Below, piece by piece: positions 36,384-44,718 of a DNA stretch of 64,000 bases. The stretch's first letter is position 1; every line of letters begins with the position of its first letter. Made by a program: the position numbers and the translations under genes. The stretch covers positions 1 through 64,000 of the forward strand of contig MKWM01000016.1 of assembly GCA_001899765.1 (NCBI GenBank), read 5' to 3'. The stretch is from Thiobacillus sp. 63-78 (lineage in GTDB: Bacteria; Pseudomonadota; Gammaproteobacteria; Burkholderiales; Thiobacillaceae). Below the pieces are notes generated by a model that was not told where the DNA came from, did not search any database, and saw only the letters and a list, made by a program, of their open reading frames with translations.

Positions 36384-39167
36384 TCAGGGAGTGGCGGTCA
36401 GTTGCTTGTAAAGTGCGCGGGCCTCGTCATCGCCGAGGAAGCTGACCCGGCGGTCGAGCAGCGTTTTGAGTTCCTGCCGGGCGCGGGCCTTGTCGCCGCT
36501 GGCATTGAGGGCATACGCCAGATGCCATTGGATCTCCGCATCGTCGGGTGCCCTGGATTGCGCCTCCTTCAGGGTGTTCAGCCCCTTGGCGGCATCGCCC
36601 ATGCGAACCTGCAGCCAGCCATAGGTATCGAGTACGTCTGGCTGATCCGGCTTCAGTTTCAAGGCCTGTTCGGCAAAGAGCAATGCGCGTTGATCGCGCT
36701 GCTCCGACAAGGCCCATGCCAGATTGTTCAATACGAGCAGATTGCCAGGATTGCTCTTGTTCAGAATCAGATAATGCTCGGCTGCGGCGGCATACTGTTT
36801 TCGTTTGAGCAGATTTTCCGCCAGAGCGGCGCGCGTGCCGGCCTCCTGGGGATGGCTGCCCAGCCAGTCGGCGAGACGCTTCTCGCCGATCTCGGGGCGT
36901 TGGGTGGCATTGAACACCTGGAGCTGGCGTACCAGCAGCGCGCCGGAGGGGGCCAGTTTCTGCGCACGCTCGAATGCCGCCAGGGCGGCGGCGTAGTCCT
37001 TGCGTGCAAGTGCAATGTCGCCTTCGAGCGCGAAGCCGGCCGGGAGGGCAGGTTTCTGCTGTTGTATCTGCCGGGCGAGTTTGAGGGCGTCGTCGAGCCG
37101 GGCGCTCTGAATCTCGACGCCGCCCAGCATCAACTGGGCGTCGAGGAGGTCGGGCTGGATGCGCAAAGCCTCCTGCAGGGTCTTGCGTGCGCCCGGGAGA
37201 TCTTTTGCGGCGATCTGGGCCGTGGCGAGATGGATCAATGGCGCGGTCTGTCCGGGCAGGCGCTCGACCAGCTTGCGATAGCTGCCCAACGCATTCGGCA
37301 TGTCTCCCAGTGCCAGTTGCGTGGCGCCGAGAAGATCGAGCGCGGCGGGGTTGTCGGGTTGCGCATTGACCGCTTCGCGGGCGATGGCGAGCGCCTTGCT
37401 CCGGTCGCCGCGGGCCAGCAGATAGCGCGCCAGCGCCACGCGCGGCTGCAAGGCCTGCGGATGGGCGGCGGCGGCTTTTTCCAGCCAGCCTGTGTACGCC
37501 TTCTCATCCTGGCTGCGCAGGCTCAGGTCCGCCAATGCGAGCATGGCGTTGAGGTTCTTGGGGTCGGCCTTGAGGAAGCGTTCGAAGCGTTGGCGGGCGG
37601 CATCGGGTTGTTTGTCCTTCAGATCGAGCTGCGCCAGAATGGCCGCAGCGGGGAAGAATTTGGGGTCGAGCTTGAGCGCCTGTTCGAAACTGTCGCGTGC
37701 GCGGACGCTATCCTGCTTGCCGAGATAGGCGGCGCCCCGGTAATTCCAGGTCACGGGATTCGCGCCCTGCTTCTTTTCCAGTGCCGCAATGCTGGCCAGC
37801 GCGGCGTCGAACTGCTTGCGCTCCAGTTGATCGCGAATGATGATGATGTCAGCCCGGCTGCCGGCGCCTTCCATCCCGGCGGCGGTCTGCAGGTCGGCCA
37901 TGGCGCGACTGTCGCCCTGTGCGAGCCGGGAAATGCCGAGTTCGGTGCGGATCGCTGCGCTGTCGGGGCTGCGCTGCGCGGCCTGCTCGAAAAAGGCCGT
38001 GGCTTTGGCGAAGTCTTTTTTGGCCAGTGCGATTTCACCGGCGACGATCAATACGCCGGCGTCGTGATCGGCTGATCCAAGGGCGGGCGCGAGTGTGGCC
38101 GCCGCATCGTCGGGGCGCCCCAGCCGCAGTTGCGAGGCGGCCAGCAGGCGCAGTGCATAGAGATTGTTCGGGGTGGCCTTGACCACCTTGTTGAGGTACG
38201 CCTCGGCGGTTTGCAGGTTGCCGAGCGTGTACTCGATCGTGCCGCCCAGGAGCAGCGCGGGGGGATAATCGGGCGCCGCCTTGAGTACCGAGGCGAGACG
38301 GTCGCGCGCCTGTTCGGTTTTCTTCTCGCGGAAATCTATCAAGGCCTGCGTATAGCGGGCCTGCAGGCTGGCGGGCGTGATTTTCAGCGCGGCGTCGACT
38401 TCCTTGCGCGCCTCGTCCAGCTTGTTGCCGGAAATGGCGATACCCGCCAGCGCGAGCATCGTGCTGCTGTGGAGCGGATCGATTTGCAGGACCTGGCGAT
38501 AGACGGCGGCGGCCTCATCCGGCTTGCCCGCCGTGCGCAGCAGATCGCCTTTCAGCAGCAGGCTGTCACGGTGTTTGGGGTCGATGCGCAAGGCGGCATC
38601 GATGTCCTGCATGGCTTTGGCGGGATCGTGGTCGGCCAGGGCCAGTTGCGCCAGCGCGAGATATACCTCGGGATTGGCGGGCGCGATCGCTTGCGCGTGC
38701 CGCAACAGTTTGCGTGCTTCTTCCTTGCGCGTCAGTCCGAGTTCGGCGACGGCGCGTAATGCCTGCAGCGTGGCGGAATCGGGATCGCTGTCGGCCGGCG
38801 CCGGAAGCTCGTCCAGCACGCGCTGATATTCACGCTGTCCCAGCAGCGCGCGCGCGATCATCGGGTTGACCGTGCCGGCCGGAAAGCCGGCTTCACGTGC
38901 CCGGCGGAATTCTTTCTCCGCATTGGCGAGTTCAAGCCGGGTGAAATACAGCTTGCCCAGTTCGAAGCGCGCTTCGGCGTTTTTTTCGTCCTTCGCCACG
39001 GCGTTTTTCAGCTGAATCATCGCCGTCTGGTAATCGCCCGCCACGAGTTTCGCCCGGGCGTCGGTGACCAGGGTGGTGCTGTCCTCTCCGTTACACGCAC
39101 TCATCAGACACGCGCCGAGCAGCAGGGCAGGCAGCAGTAGCCGGGGGATAGGGGTGGCATGCGACAT
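36384..39167 (-). CDS. PEP-CTERM system TPR lipoprotein (PrsT-like), upstream copy
   Basis: 927 residues from the ATG at 39167 (GGAG upstream). The signal peptide ends in a lipobox (LMSAC). The rest is TPRs throughout (for example AEARFELGKLYFTRLELANA and VRMGDAAKGLNTLKEAQ). It shares the architecture and N-terminal start of the repeat region with its neighbour (DARAKLVAGDYQTAMIQLKNAVAKD), which points to an old tandem duplication. It is 49 bases from prsR. Confidence 0.88.
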   Translation of the reverse strand: MSHATPIPRLLLPALLLGACLMSACNGEDSTTLVTDARAKLVAGDYQTAMIQLKNAVAKDEKNAEARFELGKLYFTRLELANAEKEFRRAREAGFPAGTVNPMIARALLGQREYQRVLDELPAPADSDPDSATLQALRAVAELGLTRKEEARKLLRHAQAIAPANPEVYLALAQLALADHDPAKAMQDIDAALRIDPKHRDSLLLKGDLLRTAGKPDEAAAVYRQVLQIDPLHSSTMLALAGIAISGNKLDEARKEVDAALKITPASLQARYTQALIDFREKKTEQARDRLASVLKAAPDYPPALLLGGTIEYTLGNLQTAEAYLNKVVKATPNNLYALRLLAASQLRLGRPDDAAATLAPALGSADHDAGVLIVAGEIALAKKDFAKATAFFEQAAQRSPDSAAIRTELGISRLAQGDSRAMADLQTAAGMEGAGSRADIIIIRDQLERKQFDAALASIAALEKKQGANPVTWNYRGAAYLGKQDSVRARDSFEQALKLDPKFFPAAAILAQLDLKDKQPDAARQRFERFLKADPKNLNAMLALADLSLRSQDEKAYTGWLEKAAAAHPQALQPRVALARYLLARGDRSKALAIAREAVNAQPDNPAALDLLGATQLALGDMPNALGSYRKLVERLPGQTAPLIHLATAQIAAKDLPGARKTLQEALRIQPDLLDAQLMLGGVEIQSARLDDALKLARQIQQQKPALPAGFALEGDIALARKDYAAALAAFERAQKLAPSGALLVRQLQVFNATQRPEIGEKRLADWLGSHPQEAGTRAALAENLLKRKQYAAAAEHYLILNKSNPGNLLVLNNLAWALSEQRDQRALLFAEQALKLKPDQPDVLDTYGWLQVRMGDAAKGLNTLKEAQSRAPDDAEIQWHLAYALNASGDKARARQELKTLLDRRVSFLGDDEARALYKQLTATP

Positions 39168-39216
39168 GAGGGGCTCCGGAATGGTTGGGGACATTGCAAG
39201 AAGATTGAGCCAGGGC

Positions 39217-40569
39217 TCACTTCATGCCGATTTTTGCCATCAGGTCATACAGCGTTGGGCGGGTGATGCCGAGCAATTCAGCCGCCTGGGCGATATTGCC
39301 GTCGCTATGCGCGAGCGCGCGGCTGACGGCCAGGCGTTCAGCGCTTTCGCGCGCCTGACGGAGATTGAACGGCAGGGGCTCGGCGTGGCTGGGCTCGAGG
39401 CCAAGATCGACGGCCGTAATCTGGTTGCCTTCGGCCATGATGGTGGCGCGCTTGATCAGGTTTTCCATTTCACGCACATTGCCGGGCCAGGCATGCGCTT
39501 CCAGCGCGCCCAGTGCGTCAGCGGTGAAGCCCCGGAGGTTGCGGCCCTGTTCGCGCGCATAACGTTCCAGAAAAGCCTGCGCCAGCAATACCGCGTCGCC
39601 GGGGCGTTCGCGCAGGGGCGGGATTTTTACCGAGATTTCAGACAGGCGGTAATACAGATCCTCACGGAAGCTGCCTTCGCGAATCATGTCGGCGAGATCG
39701 CGATGGGTGGCGCAGACGACGCGTACGTCAACCGGAATTTCTCCACGCCCGCCCAGCCGCTCGATCACGCGTTCCTGCAGGAAACGCAGCAGCTTGGCCT
39801 GCAGCGGCATCGGCAGATCGCCGATTTCGTCAAGGAACAAGGTGCCTTCATTGGCGTATTCAATGCGGCCGATGGTCTGCTTGGCGGCGCCGGTGAAGGC
39901 GCCTTTTTCGTAGCCGAACAATTCGGATTCCAGCAGGGTGTCCGGGATCGCCGCGCAGTTGATGGCGACGAAACGCTTGCCGGCACGCGGCGATAGTTCG
40001 TGGATGCCGCGCGCCAGGACTTCCTTGCCGGTTCCGGATTCGCCCAGCAGCAATACCGTGGCATTGGCCGGTGCAACTTTTTCAATGGTGCGGCAGATTT
40101 TCAGCATGGGCTCGCTGCTGGTGATCAGCCCCTGCAGGGCGGAGCCCGCCTGCCTGGCCGCAAGCATGCGGTTCTCGGTTTCCAGTGCCTGGACATGCAG
40201 GGCGCGGGCAATCATCAGGGCCAGCACGTCGGGGTCGAAAGGCTTCTGGAAAAAATCGTAGGCGCCGAGATGAATCGCCTTCACCGCATTGCTGCGATCG
40301 AGGTTGCCGGTGACGACGATGACCTTGGTGGAAGGCGCCAGCGACAGAATCTGCTGCAGCGCCGCCAGGCCCTCGGTCGCGCCGTCCACATCGGGTGGAA
40401 GACCGAGATCGAGCATGACCACCGGCGGCTCGTGACGCCGCAATTGGGCAATCGCGCTGTCGCGGTCGGCTGCGATGACCAGTTCATAGTCGGAGAGACT
40501 CCACTTCAGCTGCTTTTGCAGTCCGGGGTCGTCTTCGACCAGCAATATTTTCTGTTTGGCGTCGCTCAT
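39217..40569 (-). CDS. prsR: Sigma-54-dependent response regulator PrsR
   Basis: 450 residues. REC domain with the phospho-acceptor Asp near residue 54 (VVMLDLGLP), AAA+ domain with Walker A GESGTGKE (about 176) and the sigma-54 contact loop GAFTGA, and a C-terminal Fis-type helix-turn-helix (NIAQAAELLGITRPTLYDLM). In the PEP-CTERM system this regulator activates matrix protein and export genes through RpoN. Its ATG overlaps the prsK stop (ATGA). The sigma-54 promoters and boxes found at both PEP-CTERM genes fit it as their activator. Confidence 0.95.
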   Translation of the reverse strand: MSDAKQKILLVEDDPGLQKQLKWSLSDYELVIAADRDSAIAQLRRHEPPVVMLDLGLPPDVDGATEGLAALQQILSLAPSTKVIVVTGNLDRSNAVKAIHLGAYDFFQKPFDPDVLALMIARALHVQALETENRMLAARQAGSALQGLITSSEPMLKICRTIEKVAPANATVLLLGESGTGKEVLARGIHELSPRAGKRFVAINCAAIPDTLLESELFGYEKGAFTGAAKQTIGRIEYANEGTLFLDEIGDLPMPLQAKLLRFLQERVIERLGGRGEIPVDVRVVCATHRDLADMIREGSFREDLYYRLSEISVKIPPLRERPGDAVLLAQAFLERYAREQGRNLRGFTADALGALEAHAWPGNVREMENLIKRATIMAEGNQITAVDLGLEPSHAEPLPFNLRQARESAERLAVSRALAHSDGNIAQAAELLGITRPTLYDLMAKIGMK

Positions 40570-42653
40570 GCGGCGTGTTCTCCTCCAGCAGATGCGTGAT
40601 GGGCAAGCGGCAGACTCAGGCGGAAGCGGGTGCCGCGGTCCGGGGTGCTGCTTACCTCGATATTTCCACCCAGTGCACGCAGGGTTTCGCGGCATTCATA
40701 GGCGCCGATTCCCATGCCTGCTCCTTTCGTCGAATCGAATGGCTGGAACAGCCGGGTGCGGATGAATTCGTCGTCCATGCCGATTCCCGTGTCGATGATC
40801 TCGATGATCGCCTGCCCGGATGCCTCAAACCCGCGCAGGGTGACCTGGCCGGTGGGCGGGGTGGCCTCAAGCGCATTCTGCAATATATGGCCAATTGCCC
40901 GGATGAGTCGATCGCGTTCGGCGCATACGCGCAATGTGGCGGGCGGCAATTCCAGAATCGGGCGCAATTTGAACGCCTGTTTGCTGACGACGGCCTCATT
41001 CAGGATGTCGGCCAGCACGACCGGCTGTACGTGTGCCGCCTCGCTGCCCCGACGTAACTGCACCAGCACCTTGTTCATGCGCGCCACGGCATTCGCGATC
41101 GTGTCCAGCATGTCGGCCTGGAATTCGGGTTTGTGCTGGTGTTTCTCGGCATTGGCCAGGAGCAGGGACAACTGGGCAATCAGATTCTTCAGGTCGTGGA
41201 TGACAAAGGTCGTGGTGCGATTGAACGACTCGAATTGCCGCGCCACGATCAACTGGTTGGACGCGCGCATCTGGGCCAGATGCGCTGCCGCCTGACGGGC
41301 CGCCACCTTGAGCAGGTCGCTGACTTCCCAGTTGAACGTGACATTGCCTAATGAGTGTTTCAACACGACAAATCCGAGCAGTTCCTCGTGCAGCATCAGC
41401 GGCACCACCAGCCAGGCGTTGTCGGCGTGCTCAAGCCAGGCCGGCGTACTCAGGTCGCCGTACAGATCGCGGCGTACTTTCATTTCGTCCAGGTCCACCA
41501 CCCATTGCTTGCTGGCGAGCCATTGAACGAACGGGGTATCGACCGGTTCGCTCCCCTGGATGTCGGCCCAGTTCCAGTGGCTGGCGCGCTGATAGCCGGC
41601 AGGGCCTTCGTGCATCCAGAGCGCTCCGCCAGGACTTTCGAGCAGCCTCGCCAGCGCCTCGACGGCGCGTTCGCACAACTGTTCGCCGGGCTGGCCCTCG
41701 GTGAGGGTGCGGGTGAAGTTGAGCCACTCCTCGCGGTAGTCGTAGCGGTAGCTGAAAAAATGCTTGGACAGAAAGACGCGCAAGCGCGCGCGCAAGGTGC
41801 CGGAGAACATCAGCAGCACCAGCAGCATGGCGGTGGCGAAGATGAAGACGGTCTGCACCACGTCGCCCCATTCGCCGCCGAACAGGCGCAGGTAATAGCC
41901 TGCACTCGCCATCAGCAGAAGATAGATGCCCGCTGCGACCAGACTGGCGGTATGGAAGGCCATGCTGCGCGACAGCCCCACCGGCGCCGCCCATTCCGGA
42001 TTGCGGGCGGCGGAGACCGCGATCAGCGGCGTCACCAGGGCGGCAATGTAGCCCCGCGCGGCCCACACCTGGGCATCCAGCGCATTGAACAGCGCGGCGT
42101 TGGCATAAAGATAGAAGTCGTAAACGAACAGCCCGCCCAGCCCCAGGCAGAGGAATTTGATCGCCCAGCGATCTTTCGGCGGGGTGCTGCGGTACACCTG
42201 TTCGGTGAGCACCAGCCCCATCACGGTAAGCAGAACCAGCCCCATGTTGCCGGCCCACCGGGCCAGCACAGGCTGGGTCGGCGCAATGAAGGGATAGACG
42301 CTGGCGACGAGCAGTCCCCCGACGAGCAGGCCGCTCACGGTGCGGATCAGACGGACAGGCGCGGGCAGGAGGGTGCCGTCAGGCAGGCGCAGATGAAGAA
42401 TGTGAAGCAACAGCGCCAGCCACGCGCCGTTGCGCGCCACTTCGATCGCCAGGCCTGGCTGTGGCGGGAATGCGCCCCAGGCCGTGAGCGCCGAGAATGC
42501 CGCCCACAGGGTGGTCAGTACGGTCGCGAGCACCAGCAGGCGGCCTTGCGGGCGGCGCCGCCAGCTGACGACGATCAGGCCGGACAAGCCGAGGTAGGCG
42601 AGCGTTGCCAGCCCATAGCCGATAGCAGCCAGAAAAAGCAGGGTATCGGACAT
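40566..42653 (-). CDS. prsK: PEP-CTERM system histidine kinase PrsK
   Basis: 695 residues. An N-terminal region of eight or so membrane helices (about 1-290) is followed by a GAF-like domain and a histidine kinase module with the H-box VIHDLKNLIAQL (His near 480) and the N/G boxes (GIGMDDEFI and KGAGMGIGAYE). This membrane-rich sensor architecture is typical of PrsK. It should phosphorylate PrsR, whose gene it overlaps by four bases. Confidence 0.94.
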   Translation of the reverse strand: MSDTLLFLAAIGYGLATLAYLGLSGLIVVSWRRRPQGRLLVLATVLTTLWAAFSALTAWGAFPPQPGLAIEVARNGAWLALLLHILHLRLPDGTLLPAPVRLIRTVSGLLVGGLLVASVYPFIAPTQPVLARWAGNMGLVLLTVMGLVLTEQVYRSTPPKDRWAIKFLCLGLGGLFVYDFYLYANAALFNALDAQVWAARGYIAALVTPLIAVSAARNPEWAAPVGLSRSMAFHTASLVAAGIYLLLMASAGYYLRLFGGEWGDVVQTVFIFATAMLLVLLMFSGTLRARLRVFLSKHFFSYRYDYREEWLNFTRTLTEGQPGEQLCERAVEALARLLESPGGALWMHEGPAGYQRASHWNWADIQGSEPVDTPFVQWLASKQWVVDLDEMKVRRDLYGDLSTPAWLEHADNAWLVVPLMLHEELLGFVVLKHSLGNVTFNWEVSDLLKVAARQAAAHLAQMRASNQLIVARQFESFNRTTTFVIHDLKNLIAQLSLLLANAEKHQHKPEFQADMLDTIANAVARMNKVLVQLRRGSEAAHVQPVVLADILNEAVVSKQAFKLRPILELPPATLRVCAERDRLIRAIGHILQNALEATPPTGQVTLRGFEASGQAIIEIIDTGIGMDDEFIRTRLFQPFDSTKGAGMGIGAYECRETLRALGGNIEVSSTPDRGTRFRLSLPLAHHASAGGEHAA

Positions 42654-42674
42654 GATCGTCTCCGGGCGTGTGCG

Positions 42675-44069
42675 CTAGCGCGCGCCCTTTCCCCACAGCA
42701 CGACTTGCGCGGTCTGGAACAGGATCATGAGGTCGAGAAACAGGCTGTGGTTCTTGACGTAGTAGAGATCGTATTGCAGCTTGTGCATGGCGTCTTCGTC
42801 GTTCGCGCCGTAGGGGTAGCGCACCTGCGCCCAGCCCGTGATGCCGGGTTTGACGGTATGGCGCACCCCGTAATAAGGAATTTTCTGGGTCAGGTCCTGT
42901 ACGAAATAAGGACGTTCCGGGCGGGGCCCGACGAAACTCATGTCGCCAAAGAAGACATTGAAAATCTGCGGAAGCTCGTCGATGCGGGTGCGCCGGATGA
43001 AACGCCCGGTAAGCGTCACGCGGCTGTCGTTCTGGCCGGCCCAGCGCGGCTTGCCGTCTTTTTCGGCATCGACGCACATGCTGCGAAACTTGAGAATGGT
43101 GAAATTGCGACACCCTTCGCCGACGCGCTCCTGACGGTAGAGCACCGGGCCCGGGCTTTCCAGCTTGATGAACAGCGCGGTGAGCGCCATGATCGGCAGG
43201 CAGACAATCAGCATGGCCGCGCTCACCAGCAGGTCGAACAGGCGCTTGGCCGTGTCGCGCAGCATGCCCTGGTGGAAACCTTCGGACAGGATCATCCAGC
43301 TGGCATTCATCGAATCGAGCTGCAGATGGCCGTTTTCACGTTCGAAGAAGCTCGACAACTCAAGAACCCGTATGCCGTAAAGCTTGCATTTAAGGAGATC
43401 CTGCACCGGCATGCCGCCGCCACGACGATCCCGCACGGCGAGAATGATTTCACCGATTTGCAGGCGAACAGCCAGTTCGGGCAGGGGCTCCTGGGTGTCG
43501 AGAATGCGGGCATGATCGACGAAATGATGACTGCCGCCCATCGGGAGATACCCGATGATCTGGATGTTGCTGGCATGGGAACGCCTGGCCAGCATGGCTT
43601 CGACGTGCGCGGCGCGACTGCCGGTGCCGATCACCAGGGCGCGGGTTTTGAGCGCGCCCACCCGCGCCCACCGGATGAACAGGGCGCGGCTGAGCAGAAT
43701 GCCCAGCAGCGCCAGACCGAACGACAACAGGAAGGCGCCGCGACCCACCAGCAAGGCAGGGAAGAAATAGAACAGCAGGCTCATGGTCACCAGGCCCAGT
43801 CCGAAGCTCAGGCCCAGACGCTGTAACAGGGCGCGCACCCCTCCCTGCCATTCAAGATCGTACAGGCCGCTCGCGGTCATCAGTCCCAGCATGACGAGGG
43901 CAAAGGCGAGGGCCTTCGGCAGCAGCGGATCGAGTTCAGGCGGAATCAGGTGGCCGTCAAGAAAGCGGACACCCACGCCGGCGTAGATCGATCCGCTGAG
44001 GATCAGCGCTTCGATCAATACCAGAAGCAATAAATTCAGCGGCACGTAGTGCCTGAAAAATCGGATCAC
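42675..44069 (-). CDS. Undecaprenyl-phosphate sugar phosphotransferase, PEP-CTERM/EPS associated
   Basis: 464 residues from a GTG. Four or five N-terminal membrane helices, a central CoA-binding-like domain, and a C-terminal bacterial sugar transferase domain with RQERVGEGCRNFTILKFRSM, DELPQIFNVFFGDMSFVGPRPE and KPGITGWAQV. It transfers a sugar-1-phosphate to undecaprenyl phosphate, the first step of exopolysaccharide repeat synthesis. This type is often found with PEP-CTERM/exosortase loci. It is 21 bases upstream of prsK and opens the five-gene run. Confidence 0.93.
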   Translation of the reverse strand: MIRFFRHYVPLNLLLLVLIEALILSGSIYAGVGVRFLDGHLIPPELDPLLPKALAFALVMLGLMTASGLYDLEWQGGVRALLQRLGLSFGLGLVTMSLLFYFFPALLVGRGAFLLSFGLALLGILLSRALFIRWARVGALKTRALVIGTGSRAAHVEAMLARRSHASNIQIIGYLPMGGSHHFVDHARILDTQEPLPELAVRLQIGEIILAVRDRRGGGMPVQDLLKCKLYGIRVLELSSFFERENGHLQLDSMNASWMILSEGFHQGMLRDTAKRLFDLLVSAAMLIVCLPIMALTALFIKLESPGPVLYRQERVGEGCRNFTILKFRSMCVDAEKDGKPRWAGQNDSRVTLTGRFIRRTRIDELPQIFNVFFGDMSFVGPRPERPYFVQDLTQKIPYYGVRHTVKPGITGWAQVRYPYGANDEDAMHKLQYDLYYVKNHSLFLDLMILFQTAQVVLWGKGAR

Positions 44070-44142
44070 GGCCGTTGACTCATCAGAACCATGGAGGGGG
44101 TGGAAGCATTTTCCATGCTAGGGGTCGTCACGACAGGAATGA

Positions 44143-44718
44143 TCAAATGAGTGTCCTGACCTGGGGCAAGCGCAGGCGCCGCGGACTGCCATCGGCCTGC
44201 AGGCGTTTCATGTTGCGCAGTTCGGAAGCGGGGTAGACGGTGAGATCGATGCGCGCGCGGGAGTCGTCAATCATGAAGCGGGGATGAATGCGTCCCGGGG
44301 TGTCCGTGACCCGGTGCTCGCCGGCCTGGTAGGGCACAGGCAGACGCATCAGCAGAAACTCCACGTCCTTCTGGTGGTCGGTAAAGAGTTGCAGATTGAT
44401 GTCGGCGTGCGGTCCGGCCGTGCCGTTGAGTACGGCCCCGGTGAGATGAGGGTCGAAGTCTGCGAACTGTTCCATGTATTCAATGGCGGTTTGCCGCAGC
44501 AGCGCCAGATGTGCCCGGGTTTCGCCGGTCTGGTAAATGGCCTGGTAGCTGCGCAGCGCGTCTTCGATCTGCTGGTTGTCGGGCAGATTGCCGCTGTCGG
44601 ACGCGCCAAGCTGGCGCGCGGCCTTGCGCTTGGCGCTGCCGTAATCGAGACTACCGTCCTCGGCCAGTATGCGCGCCGCCGCATGGGCGATGCGACGGCG
44701 CATGTCCTGATGTTTCAT
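44143..44718 (-). CDS. Hypothetical protein, degenerate nucleotidyltransferase-like
   Basis: 191 residues. The central stretch VLNGTAGPHADINLQLFTD resembles the nucleotidyltransferase pattern hG[GS]x9-13[DE]h[DE]h, but one acidic position is Asn (DIN for DxD). The N terminus is helical and basic (RRRIAHAAARILAEDGS). It overlaps the ponA stop as ATGA, so it is translated after the penicillin-binding protein. Function unknown; the motif suggests it has lost or altered catalysis. I am unsure of the family. Confidence 0.65.
   Translation of the reverse strand: MKHQDMRRRIAHAAARILAEDGSLDYGSAKRKAARQLGASDSGNLPDNQQIEDALRSYQAIYQTGETRAHLALLRQTAIEYMEQFADFDPHLTGAVLNGTAGPHADINLQLFTDHQKDVEFLLMRLPVPYQAGEHRVTDTPGRIHPRFMIDDSRARIDLTVYPASELRNMKRLQADGSPRRLRLPQVRTLI

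Noticed and set aside
41355-43826. 823-codon plus-strand frame
   Set aside because: Antisense to prsK and the sugar transferase gene, which both have clear motifs.
44090-44142. Sigma-54-like promoter before the sugar transferase gene
   Set aside because: The minus-strand sequence has GC at -12 spacing but AG instead of the required GG at -24, and no PEP-CTERM box nearby.
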